Shown one piece after another: positions 36,121 through 43,240 of a stretch of DNA of 64,000 nucleotides. Source of the DNA: Faecalibacterium prausnitzii (GTDB lineage: Bacteria; Bacillota; Clostridia; Oscillospirales; Ruminococcaceae); NCBI RefSeq assembly GCF_003324185.1, contig NZ_PXUP01000003.1, forward strand, positions 186,001 through 250,000, given 5' to 3'. Numbering within the stretch: position 1 is the first letter of the stretch; each line of letters opens with the position of its first letter. Under the pieces are notes generated by a model. It was not told the origin of the DNA. It saw only the letters and a list, made by a program, of their open reading frames with translations, and did not search any database. A program made the translations under genes and the position numbers.

Positions 36121-36471
36121 TCAGGCGATGACGTCATCCACGGACACCACCACGCGGGCGACCTTCAGCCCGGTGGCCTGTTCTACCTCGTCCTTGACAC
36201 GGTGGGAGATGCTGCGGGCGGCGGTGGAAATGTTCAGACCGTAGCTGACGGCAATGTGCAGCTCGATCACCAGACGCCCATTCTGCTGGGTCACGCGCAC
36301 ACCCTTTTCCGGGTAATCGGAACCGTATACCATGCTTTTCACAGCGTCAGTCATATCACGGGGAGCCATGGCAGCAACGCCGTAGCACTGTTTGGTGGCT
36401 TCACCCACCAGGGTGGAAAAATACCCATCAGTAAAGCTGACATTCCCAAGCGGGAAACGGGAAGTGATCAT
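36121..36471 (-). CDS. Asp23/Gls24 (YloU) family envelope stress protein
   Basis: 116 residues. It shows the Asp23 core: LGNVSFTDGYFSTLVGEATKQCYGV, GVRVTQQNGRLVIELHIAV and ISHRVKDEVEQATGLKVARV. Members are cytoplasmic, often membrane-associated, and linked to envelope stress. It lies 55 bases upstream of fakA in one operon, as YloU-YloV do in Bacillus. Precise function is unknown. Confidence 0.93.
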   Translation of the reverse strand: MITSRFPLGNVSFTDGYFSTLVGEATKQCYGVAAMAPRDMTDAVKSMVYGSDYPEKGVRVTQQNGRLVIELHIAVSYGLNISTAARSISHRVKDEVEQATGLKVARVVVSVDDVIA

Positions 36472-36572
36472 AGTCGCTCTGCTCCTTTATGTTATTTTTT
36501 ATAAAAATACACGCAAGGGTCGGGGGCATTGGCTGTGCAAAACGAAACTTGCCTCAGATAAACACCCACCCT

Positions 36573-36601
36573 ATTATACAACTTTGCACCGTGGTTGTAC
36601 A
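36573..36601 (-). promoter_or_regulatory. Promoter of the Asp23-fakA operon
   Basis: On the minus strand TGTACA (36596-36601), a 17-base spacer, TATAAT (36573-36578). Confidence 0.65.
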
Positions 36602-36982
36602 GTTCAAATTGTTGGATTTACTGCTTTTTGCGCTCTTTTTGCATGGTTTTTGTAAAGAAAAAAGAGCAAATTCCTTCGACAGCCCTCGCGCCGCTTTGCG
36701 CAGCGGGCGTGGTATGCTGAAGGCAGGCTGTGCGGAACCCATCAAAACGGGAAGTATGACAAATAAAGAAAAACAATCTGTGAATAAATTATAAAAGCTT
36801 CCTTGTCTGGCTTTCTTTGCCTATGGAAAAGTGCTAAAATATAAATGAAAAGGAAAAGGGGCGGTCAGCCCCCTTTTTCCATGATACTTCCCGGAATACG
36901 CCGGACGCACGGCACATTACATAGCGTGGGCAGACCCTTCCAACAGGTATTGCTTGCAAAAAATGCGATAGGAGTTGTTGGC
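36602..36982. other. Non-coding gap upstream of the CBS gene
   Basis: No gene is supported. It contains a short GC-rich hairpin (CCGCT-TTGCGC-AGCGG near 36695), an AT-rich block and a TAAAAT -10 candidate at 36835-36840 with a poor -35 (TTTCTT) for the CBS gene. The frame from 36845 is open but lacks a ribosome binding site until 36983. Confidence 0.4.
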
Positions 36983-37438
36983 ATGAACATTCTCTTTTTT
37001 CTTTCCCCAAAGCAGGATCTGATGTACGTTTACGATGACTTCACCCTCCGGCAGACGCTGGAAAAGTGGGAAAATAACCGCTACGCCTCCATTCCGGTGC
37101 TGAATCGCAAGGGCGAATATGTGGGCACCCTGACCGAGGGCGATATCCTGTGGGGACTGAAAAAATACCATGGTCTGGATCTGGAAGCCGCCGAAGACAT
37201 TCCCATCTCAGAGTTTGCGCATAAGCGGGACTACAAGGCCGTCACGGTGACCACCAGCATGGATGAACTGGTAGAAGCTGCCATGAGCCAGAACTTCGTC
37301 CCGGTGGTGGATGACCGGGGCATTTTCATCGGCATTGTGCGGCGGCAGGCCATCATCCGCTACTGTTACGATAAGTCCCGCAAGATCGAGATGACCCGCA
37401 CCGGCCGCCCCGTAAAGGAGCTGGCTGGCGTACATTAA
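36983..37438 (+). CDS. CBS domain pair protein
   Basis: 151 residues made of two CBS domains: the first around residues 12-55 (NRYASIPVLNRKGEYVGTLTEGDI), the second around 80-130 (FVPVVDDRGIFIGIVRRQAII). CBS pairs bind adenosine nucleotides and usually regulate a partner; no enzymatic domain is present. ATG at 36983 has AGGAG upstream; an earlier in-frame ATG at 36845 lacks one. It is monocistronic with a strong terminator. Target unknown. Confidence 0.88.
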   Translation: MNILFFLSPKQDLMYVYDDFTLRQTLEKWENNRYASIPVLNRKGEYVGTLTEGDILWGLKKYHGLDLEAAEDIPISEFAHKRDYKAVTVTTSMDELVEAAMSQNFVPVVDDRGIFIGIVRRQAIIRYCYDKSRKIEMTRTGRPVKELAGVH

Positions 37439-37449
37439 AAACACAAAAT

Positions 37450-37486
37450 GAGGGCGCTGCACAGTAAAAGTGCAGCGCCCTCGTTT
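37450..37486. terminator. Terminator shared by the CBS gene and nfnB
   Basis: GAGGGCGCTGCAC pairs perfectly with GTGCAGCGCCCTC, followed by GTTTTG on the plus strand and ATTTTG on the minus strand. Confidence 0.88.
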
Positions 37487-37497
37487 TGTATTTATTA

Positions 37498-38892
37498 TTA
37501 CTTATTACGGATGTACTCGTCCATGGCCTTTGCAGCTGCCTTACCGGCACCCATGGCCTTGATGACGGTAGCAGCGCCGGTCACAGCGTCACCACCGGCG
37601 TACACGCCGTCACGGCTGGTCTTGCCCTCGTCGCCCTCGGTCACGATGCAGCCGTGCTTATTGGTCTCCAAACCCGGAGTGGTAGAGCGGATCAGCGGGT
37701 TGGGGCTGGTGCCCAGGCTCATGATCACGGTATCCACTTCCAGCTCAAACTCGCTGCCCTGCTTTTCAATGGGACGGCGGCGGCCGGAAGCGTCCGGCTC
37801 ACCCAGTTCCATCTCGATGCAGGTCATGGAGTGTACAAAGCCGTCCTCGTCCGGGTGGATGGCAACAGGGTTGCACAGGGTCTTGAAGATGATGCCCTCT
37901 TCCTCGGCGTGCTCCACCTCTTCCTTACGGGCGGGCAGCTCAGCCATGCCGCGGCGGTAGACGATGTACACGCTCTCGGCACCCAGACGCAGGGCGCTGC
38001 GGGCGGCGTCCATAGCCACGTTGCCGCCGCCCACAACGGCAACCTTCTTGCCGGTGCGGATGGGGGTCTTGCTGGTGGGCAGGTAAGCTTTCATCAGATT
38101 GGAGCGGGTCAGGAACTCGTTAGCGGAGTACACACCCTTCAGGCTCTCGCCGGGGATGTTCATGAAGCGGGGCAGACCGGCGCCGGAGCCTACGAACACA
38201 GCCTCGTAGCCGTACTCGCCCATCAGCTCGTCAATGGTCAGCACCTTGCCGATGACCATGTTGCACTCAAAATCCACGCCCATCTTCTTCAGGCCGTCGA
38301 TCTCCTGCTGGACGATGGCCTTGGGCAGACGGAACTCGGGGATGCCGTACATCAGCACACCGCCTGCAACGTGCAGAGCCTCGTAAACGGTGACCTTGTA
38401 GCCCAGCTTTGCCAGATCGCCGGCGGCGGTCAGGCCGGCAGGGCCTGCGCCGATGACGGCAACCTTATGGCCGTTCCATTCGGGAACGACGGGTGCAGTG
38501 TGCACGTTCTCGCGGTGCCAGTCGGCTACAAAGCGCTCCAGACGGCCAATAGCCACCGGCTCGTTCTTGATGCCGCGGGTGCACTTGCCCTCGCACTGGC
38601 TCTCCTGCGGGCAGACACGGCCGCAGACGGCAGGCAGGGAAGAGGAGCGGTTGATCACCTGATAGGCGGCTTCAAAGTCGCCCTCTGCAACGTGAGCGAT
38701 AAACTCCGGGATGTCGATACCCACGGGGCAGCCGGACTGGCAGGGCTTGTTCTTGCAGCCGATGCAGCGCTTGGCTTCGTTCACAGCCATCTCGGCGGTG
38801 TAGCCCAGAGCCACTTCCTTAAAGTTCTTGTTGCGGACGTTGGGGTCCTGCGTGGGCATGGGGCACTTTTTAGGGTCCATATTGAAAGCCAT
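37498..38892 (-). CDS. nfnB: NfnB / glutamate synthase small subunit-like FAD and Fe-S oxidoreductase
   Basis: 464 residues. N-terminal cysteine motifs for [4Fe-4S] clusters (CIGCKNKPCQSGCP near 43 and CGRVCPQESQCEGKC near 90) are followed by FAD-binding (VAVIGAGPAGLTAAGDLAKLG near 145) and NAD(P)H-binding (VAVVGGGNVAMDAARSA near 285) domains. Alone it would be called GltD, but with the 2Fe-2S flavoprotein encoded one base upstream it matches NfnB of the NADH-dependent ferredoxin:NADP+ oxidoreductase, an electron-bifurcating complex common in anaerobes. The ATG at 38892 has AGGAGGG; the frame extends upstream into nfnA and was trimmed. Confidence 0.88.
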   Translation of the reverse strand: MAFNMDPKKCPMPTQDPNVRNKNFKEVALGYTAEMAVNEAKRCIGCKNKPCQSGCPVGIDIPEFIAHVAEGDFEAAYQVINRSSSLPAVCGRVCPQESQCEGKCTRGIKNEPVAIGRLERFVADWHRENVHTAPVVPEWNGHKVAVIGAGPAGLTAAGDLAKLGYKVTVYEALHVAGGVLMYGIPEFRLPKAIVQQEIDGLKKMGVDFECNMVIGKVLTIDELMGEYGYEAVFVGSGAGLPRFMNIPGESLKGVYSANEFLTRSNLMKAYLPTSKTPIRTGKKVAVVGGGNVAMDAARSALRLGAESVYIVYRRGMAELPARKEEVEHAEEEGIIFKTLCNPVAIHPDEDGFVHSMTCIEMELGEPDASGRRRPIEKQGSEFELEVDTVIMSLGTSPNPLIRSTTPGLETNKHGCIVTEGDEGKTSRDGVYAGGDAVTGAATVIKAMGAGKAAAKAMDEYIRNK

Positions 38893-38893
38893 T

Positions 38894-39739
38894 TTACATT
38901 CCCTCCTGAGTCTTGAACAGGTTGCAGGCTGCCTCACGGGCGTGTGCCTCAAACGGGCGGTACATGGTGCCGCGTGCCATTGCCTCGTCAAAATCCACCA
39001 GATCGCCGTCAAAGTCCGGGCCATCCACACAGGCAAACTTGGTCTGACCGCCTACGGTCAGGCGGCAGCCGCCGCACATGCCGGTACCGTCGATCATGAT
39101 GGGGTTCATGGAAACGATGCTCTTCAGGCCGTGCTTCTGGCAGGTCTTGACCACAAACTTCATCATGATCAGCGGGCCGATGGTGATGACCAGATCGTAC
39201 TGGTTGCCGGCAGCCACCAGCTCGTCCAGCGCAGCGGTGACCACGCCCTTGGTGCCGTAGCTGCCGTCATCGGTCATGATGCGCAGCTCGTCGCTGCAGG
39301 CGTTGAACTCGTCCTCAAGGATCAGCAGATCCTTATTGCGGAAGCCGACCACGCTGTGCACCACGCAGCCCTGATCGTGCAGTTCCTTGGCAATGGGCAG
39401 TGCAATGGCACAGCCCACGCCGCCGCCCACAACGCACACCTTCTTCAGACCCTCGGTCTCGGTGGCGCGGCCCAGCGGGCCGACAAAATCGTGGACACAA
39501 TCGCCTGCGTTCAGGCTGTTCAGCTCCATGGTGGTACCGCCCACGATCTGGAAAATGATATCCACAGTGCCCTTTTCGCGGTCGTAACCGGCCACAGTCA
39601 GGGGGATGCGCTCGCTGTCCTCAAACGGACGTACAATGATGAACTGACCCGGCTTTGCCTTTTTGGCGATCAGTGGGGCTTCGATGACCATCTTTGTCAC
39701 GGTGGGGTTCAGCGCGACCTTTTCAGTGATCTTATACAT
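38894..39739 (-). CDS. nfnA: NfnA, ferredoxin-NADP reductase subunit alpha
   Basis: 281 residues. FAD-binding FNR-like domain (PGQFIIVRPFEDSERIPLTV near residue 32), NAD-binding region (VCVVGGGVGCAIALPIAKEL near 105) and a C-terminal [2Fe-2S] site (GTGMCGGCRLTVGG and FACVDGPDF near 222-245). With NfnB it couples NADH, ferredoxin and NADP. ATG at 39739 follows AAAAAGGAG; the longer open frame covers the leader and a tandem repeat. It starts the nfnA-nfnB operon. Confidence 0.9.
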   Translation of the reverse strand: MYKITEKVALNPTVTKMVIEAPLIAKKAKPGQFIIVRPFEDSERIPLTVAGYDREKGTVDIIFQIVGGTTMELNSLNAGDCVHDFVGPLGRATETEGLKKVCVVGGGVGCAIALPIAKELHDQGCVVHSVVGFRNKDLLILEDEFNACSDELRIMTDDGSYGTKGVVTAALDELVAAGNQYDLVITIGPLIMMKFVVKTCQKHGLKSIVSMNPIMIDGTGMCGGCRLTVGGQTKFACVDGPDFDGDLVDFDEAMARGTMYRPFEAHAREAACNLFKTQEGM

Positions 39740-39760
39740 TGCGTTAGCTCCTTTTTGCTG

Positions 39761-39798
39761 GCAATTCCTTTTTCTTTTCGCAATTCCTTTTTCTTTTC
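39761..39798 (-). repeat. Perfect 19-base tandem duplication in the nfnA leader
   Basis: Two adjacent identical copies of GCAATTCCTTTTTCTTTTC (plus-strand reading, 39761-39779 and 39780-39798). On the transcript each copy ends in AAAAAGGAATTGC, resembling the true ribosome binding site AAAAAGGAGC found downstream. Confidence 0.9.
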
Positions 39799-39856
39799 TA
39801 TAAATGGAAGCTGCATCCGCGCGGGTGCATTTTCCGTTTGACAAAGCGTCCTCTTT

Positions 39857-39885
39857 ATTATAATAGTTTGTGAAATAGAAAGCAA
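39857..39885 (-). promoter_or_regulatory. Promoter of nfnA-nfnB
   Basis: On the minus strand TTGCTT (39880-39885), a 17-base spacer, TATAAT (39857-39862). Confidence 0.7.
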
Positions 39886-40014
39886 CTGTATTTTGCCCGT
39901 ACACACAGCGGTGTGAAACAGGGTGAAAAGGGCGGAGTCCTCGCCGCACGCAAAATAAAAAAGAACGTATCAGAGCAAAAAGACATTCTTTTTTGAAAAA
40001 ATGTAAATTTGTGG

Positions 40015-40043
40015 TTGACAACTGCCGGAGTGTGCGGTATAAT
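40015..40043 (+). promoter_or_regulatory. Promoter of the tRNA cluster
   Basis: Perfect consensus: TTGACA (40015-40020), a 17-base spacer, TATAAT (40038-40043), about 45 bases before the first tRNA. Confidence 0.92.
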
Positions 40044-40088
40044 AACCAACGTCGCCGGACGAAAGCCCGGTACAAACAAATGGAATGT

Positions 40089-40164
40089 GCGGCCGTAGCT
40101 CATCTGGTAGAGCGCCACCTTGCCAAGGTGGAGGTAGCGAGTTCGAGCCTCGTCGGCCGCTCCA
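40089..40164 (+). tRNA. tRNA-Gly (GCC), copy 1
   Basis: 76 bases including encoded CCA. The acceptor arms GCGGCCG/CGGCCGC pair, the anticodon loop is TTGCCAA with anticodon GCC, and the T-arm GTTCGAGCC is present. An identical copy lies at 40570. Confidence 0.97.
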
Positions 40165-40169
40165 TATGT

Positions 40170-40245
40170 GGAAGTTTAGCTCAGCTGGGAGAGCATCTGC
40201 CTTACAAGCAGAGGGTCAGCGGTTCGAGCCCGTTAACTTCCACCA
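40170..40245 (+). tRNA. tRNA-Val (TAC)
   Basis: 76 bases including CCA. Acceptor GGAAGTT/AACTTCC, anticodon loop CTTACAA (anticodon TAC), T-arm GGTTCGAGCC. Confidence 0.96.
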
Positions 40246-40248
40246 TAT

Positions 40249-40322
40249 GGCCCGGTAGCTCAGTTGGTTAGAGCACCAGCCTGTCACGCTGGGGGTCGTC
40301 GGTTCGAGCCCGATCCGGGTCG
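40249..40322 (+). tRNA. tRNA-Asp (GTC)
   Basis: 74 bases; acceptor GGCCCGG/CCGGGTC (one G-U), anticodon loop CTGTCAC (anticodon GTC). Unlike its neighbours it has no encoded CCA: the discriminator G is followed by TATT. Confidence 0.96.
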
Positions 40323-40327
40323 TATTT

Positions 40328-40403
40328 GCCTCTGTAGCTCAGTCGGTAGAGCAGGGGACTGAAAATCCCCGTGTCATTGGTTCGATTCCGATCGGAGGCA
40401 CCA
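40328..40403 (+). tRNA. tRNA-Phe (GAA)
   Basis: 76 bases including CCA. Acceptor GCCTCTG/CGGAGGC, anticodon loop CTGAAAA (anticodon GAA), T-arm GGTTCGATTCC. Confidence 0.96.
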
Positions 40404-40408
40404 CGTCG

Positions 40409-40470
40409 AAAATCCTGTCATTCATCGGGAAGTCTTGCAAGCAAGACTTCTGTGATGAATACCAGATTTT
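40409..40470 (+). repeat. Long interrupted palindrome between tRNA genes
   Basis: Nested pairing: GAAGTCTTGC/GCAAGACTTC at the centre, ATTCATC/GATGAAT further out and AAAATC/GATTTT-like ends. The tail CTCCTTTTCC is a poor U-run. It may be a processing or pause structure after tRNA-Phe. The rest to 40569 is GC-rich with no gene. Confidence 0.7.
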
Positions 40471-40569
40471 CTCCTTTTCCCCACAAAATCTTGCTCCGCA
40501 AGCTTTCGCGGGGGCCCCGAAATTCGCAAGAATCGCTCGGGAGGGTGCAGGGATAAATGCACCGGATAT

Positions 40570-40645
40570 GCGGCCGTAGCTCATCTGGTAGAGCGCCACC
40601 TTGCCAAGGTGGAGGTAGCGAGTTCGAGCCTCGTCGGCCGCTCCA
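40570..40645 (+). tRNA. tRNA-Gly (GCC), copy 2
   Basis: Base-for-base identical to the copy at 40089, including CCA. It lies 166 bases after tRNA-Phe with no evident promoter of its own, and is followed at once by a terminator. Confidence 0.97.
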
Positions 40646-40650
40646 ATACG

Positions 40651-40693
40651 AAGCCATCGTTGATGCAGAGATGCAAAAACGATGGCTTTTTTG
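40651..40693 (+). terminator. Terminator of the tRNA cluster
   Basis: AAGCCATCGTT pairs with AACGATGGCTT followed by TTTTTTG. Confidence 0.9.
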
Positions 40694-40783
40694 TTTCGTG
40701 CGGCAATGGTCGGGAATGTCCGCAGCGTCGCGCTTCCGTAGGAAGCGGCGCTGCATCTGCCGTTTTCCATCACGACCCCACCT

Positions 40784-40827
40784 GTGAAAAAGGAGTAGCG
40801 GAACGCCCGCAGGCGTTCCGCTACTCC
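40784..40827 (+). repeat. GTGAAAA-hairpin repeat, copy A
   Basis: GTGAAAA, A, arm GGAGTAGCGGAACGC, loop CCGCAG, then the perfect complement of the arm. Preceded by ACGACCCC..CCT and followed by GAAATCTAAAATA. The gap 40694-41047 otherwise holds GC-rich short hairpins and no supported gene. Read on the minus strand it ends in TTTTTCAC and lies downstream of the AEC transporter gene. Confidence 0.85.
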
Positions 40828-41047
40828 GAAATCTAAAATACTATTTCTGCTGGCTATGCCCAGCAACGACGACGACCGCCGCCAGTGGCGGAAACAGGGA
40901 GGAGTTGTTGGGGCAGCGGCCAGCAAGACGCGCGTGCCGTCCAAGGCACGATGCGGATGCTGGGTGCCGCAACCCGTAAGACGCGGAAGGCATTTTAAAT
41001 CGTCCTTCTTACAATATAAATATACTGCTACTGGGCGGCGGCTCTGC

Positions 41048-41974
41048 TTACATCACCATGGTGATGATCAGCGCACACAGCGGCAGGGTGACGATGCTGA
41101 GCAGGGTAGTCAGCACCACGCTTCCGGCGGCAAAGTGCTCATCGTGGCCGAACTGCACCGCAAATACCGAGGTGATGGCGGCGGCCGGGCAGCATTCCAG
41201 CAGCGTGACCACCTGTGCGGCAGTGCCGTGGAAGCCCAGCACCCCGAACAGCGCCAGCGTAGCCACCGGGATCAGCAGCATACGCACGGAGGCAAGCTTC
41301 CAGATGTGCTTGTCGGTTACGATGCTGCGCACGTCACCGGCGGCAATCAGCATACCGGTAATGAGCATGGACAGCGGGGTGTTCACTCCGGCCAACAGTT
41401 CCAGTGGCTGAGTGATCAGGGTGGGAAGCGGGATCTGCAGCAGATAGATGCCCAGCCCCACCACAATGGCATACAGTACCGGGGTGCGCACCAGACTGCG
41501 GGCAACCTCTTTTACACTGGAACCGCCGCTGACAAGGCCATAACCCAGCGTCCACAGCAGAATGTTGAACACGGTAACGTAGGCACTGGCATACAAAAGA
41601 CCTTCGGAGCCGAACAGCGCCGAAATAAGCGGGAAGCCCATGTATGCTGCGTTGGAAAAAATGCAGGCGAACCGGAAAATGGGCATCCTGCTGCCAGTCT
41701 TGCGTGCCGTGAGCAGCAGAGTGATCACAGTGCCCAGCAGCACGGACAGGACGCTCATGCCGAAAGCCGCCAGCAGATTGTGCAAGATCTGGGCGCTGAA
41801 TTCCATGCGGTAAGAGTTTACCACCATGGCCGGCACAATGATGTACACCAGCAGATTGGAAAGCGCCTGCTTGTTTTCCAGCTTGAGCACGCCGGTTTTG
41901 ACCGCCACCATGCCTGTGCCGATCAGCAGGAACAAGACCGCGACCTGCTGCACGGTGATGAGAGCCAGTTCCAT
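41048..41974 (-). CDS. AEC-family transporter (auxin efflux carrier-like)
   Basis: 308 residues with about ten membrane segments in two repeats. N-terminal ALITVQQVAVLFLLIGTGMVA and the middle FACIFSNAAYMGFPLISALFG (with the conserved NxxxMGxP-type motif near 107-113) are typical of the AEC family; bacterial members export or import organic acids such as malate or malonate. Substrate unknown. ATG at 41974 follows GAGGAGGAG; the longer frame was trimmed. It is not in an operon. Confidence 0.88.
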   Translation of the reverse strand: MELALITVQQVAVLFLLIGTGMVAVKTGVLKLENKQALSNLLVYIIVPAMVVNSYRMEFSAQILHNLLAAFGMSVLSVLLGTVITLLLTARKTGSRMPIFRFACIFSNAAYMGFPLISALFGSEGLLYASAYVTVFNILLWTLGYGLVSGGSSVKEVARSLVRTPVLYAIVVGLGIYLLQIPLPTLITQPLELLAGVNTPLSMLITGMLIAAGDVRSIVTDKHIWKLASVRMLLIPVATLALFGVLGFHGTAAQVVTLLECCPAAAITSVFAVQFGHDEHFAAGSVVLTTLLSIVTLPLCALIITMVM

Positions 41975-42094
41975 AAAATTCTCCTCCTCTAGGCCATAAC
42001 GCATATACCACGAAAGATACAACACAGGTATAGTACAAAACCCTGCGGATAGCAAGGCGGAACGCAGGGCTTTGCAAGATTTTGCAGTTAAAGC

Positions 42095-43084
42095 TTACAA
42101 AATGACATTTTTGATCAGCAGGGAAATGCTGCCGTCATCGGCGTGCAGGAACTCTACCTCCGATTCGGCGTTCAACAGTTCGGTGGGGATCTTTACCTCA
42201 ATGCCGTTGGCGGTGCGCAGGCTGCGGCTCTCCATGCGGCGGATGCGGGCGGGGGCCACAGTCACCGGCTGGGCGGCGCTGTCAATGACATCGCTCTTTT
42301 CTACATAATCGTCAAAGGGCACGGCGGCAAGAGGATATTCCTCCTCCAATTGCTGGCGCACCTGCTGGATGGACACCTGATTGTCGTTGTCGGCAGCCTG
42401 ATTGGCAATCATCATGGCCACCTGTGCCTCCACATGGGGCGTTTCAGCGTAGTTCTCCTGCACAGCCTGCACGGCAGCTTCCTGAATGGCCTGCAGCTTT
42501 TTCTTTTCCGGCTGGGCGGTGGTGTACTGGAACACCACGGTGGAAAGGTAAAACTCCTTGTGGCCGTCAATATCATACTTCTTTTCCAGCAGCCGCATGG
42601 AGTAATCGGTCAGGTCTACCAGTGCGCCCTCCTCCACCTTGCCGCTCTGGGTAGGCAGGCAGGCGCGCTGCTGGATGATGGAGTTCACCGGTGCGCCCTC
42701 CACAGTCTCCGTATAGTGGGTGTAGCCGTTTTTGTAGTTCAGCTTCAGGATGCCCAGCCACGGCGCACCGTCCCGGGTAAAATCCACCACGGCAAGGTCT
42801 GCCCCGGGGATGGTGGTGTGGGCGTGCATATAGTCGAACAGCACCCCGGCAATGCGGCAGGAAAGATCCACAAAGTCCTGATTGTGTTCCAGCTCATTTT
42901 TAAAGGCTGAGTCCGGCAGCGGGCGGCACTGGCGGATGTCGTCGCTGGCCAGCAGCTTTTCAATGTGGTTTTGCAGGTAGGCGTTTTTTTCGGCGGTCAG
43001 TTCCATGGGCCCGCCGCTGAGCACCGGCGCATCCATGGTGGTATCCAGAACGTGCAGAATGGCCTGATGAATGATGATCTCCAT
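42095..43084 (-). CDS. Nucleoid-associated protein (NdpA/YejK family)
   Basis: 329 residues. The family is recognised from the N-terminal IIIHQAILHVLD, the central FTRDGAPWLGILKLNYKNGYTHY near 105 and the pattern QQRACLPTQSGKVEEGALVDL near 140. E. coli YejK associates with the nucleoid; the molecular role is unclear. It is divergent from recD2 with a 156-base gap. Confidence 0.85.
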   Translation of the reverse strand: MEIIIHQAILHVLDTTMDAPVLSGGPMELTAEKNAYLQNHIEKLLASDDIRQCRPLPDSAFKNELEHNQDFVDLSCRIAGVLFDYMHAHTTIPGADLAVVDFTRDGAPWLGILKLNYKNGYTHYTETVEGAPVNSIIQQRACLPTQSGKVEEGALVDLTDYSMRLLEKKYDIDGHKEFYLSTVVFQYTTAQPEKKKLQAIQEAAVQAVQENYAETPHVEAQVAMMIANQAADNDNQVSIQQVRQQLEEEYPLAAVPFDDYVEKSDVIDSAAQPVTVAPARIRRMESRSLRTANGIEVKIPTELLNAESEVEFLHADDGSISLLIKNVIL

Positions 43085-43180
43085 TGTTGCTCCTCATTTC
43101 GTGACGTAGTGTTTGCGCCCAGTATAGCACAACCGCCGGAAAAAGGCGAGAGCCGCCCGGGGATTTTGCGGATTCTACAA

Positions 43181-43209
43181 TTTACAAATCCCGCCAAAAG
43201 GGCTATACT
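43181..43209 (+). promoter_or_regulatory. Promoter of recD2
   Basis: TTTACA (43181-43186), a 17-base spacer, TATACT (43204-43209). The predicted start near 43216 lies after the ATG at 43214, which argues for the GTG at 43241 as start codon. Confidence 0.7.
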
Positions 43210-43240
43210 TATAATGTCTGTGCAAAAGGAGGTGGAGCTG

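Noticed and set aside
34311-36131. 606-codon plus-strand open frame opposite fakA
   Set aside because: Antisense shadow; fakA motifs on the minus strand are unambiguous.
36675-36681. TTCGACA, the complement of a Spo0A box
   Set aside because: A single 7-base match in a 500-base gap is expected by chance and it is not placed over a promoter.
37498-38892. Glutamate synthase small subunit (GltD)
   Set aside because: The sequence fits GltD-like proteins, but no large GltB subunit is present and the gene is one base from an NfnA-type flavoprotein, so NfnB is the better reading.
40339-40944. Short ORFs with an ERLRAFRYSFFTG-like peptide (also at 48424-48609)
   Set aside because: They read through tRNA genes or the GTGAAAA-hairpin repeats and share similarity only because the repeats do. 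No ribosome binding sites.
40856-41992. 378-codon plus-strand frame opposite the AEC transporter
   Set aside because: Gln/His-rich antisense shadow of a membrane protein gene.
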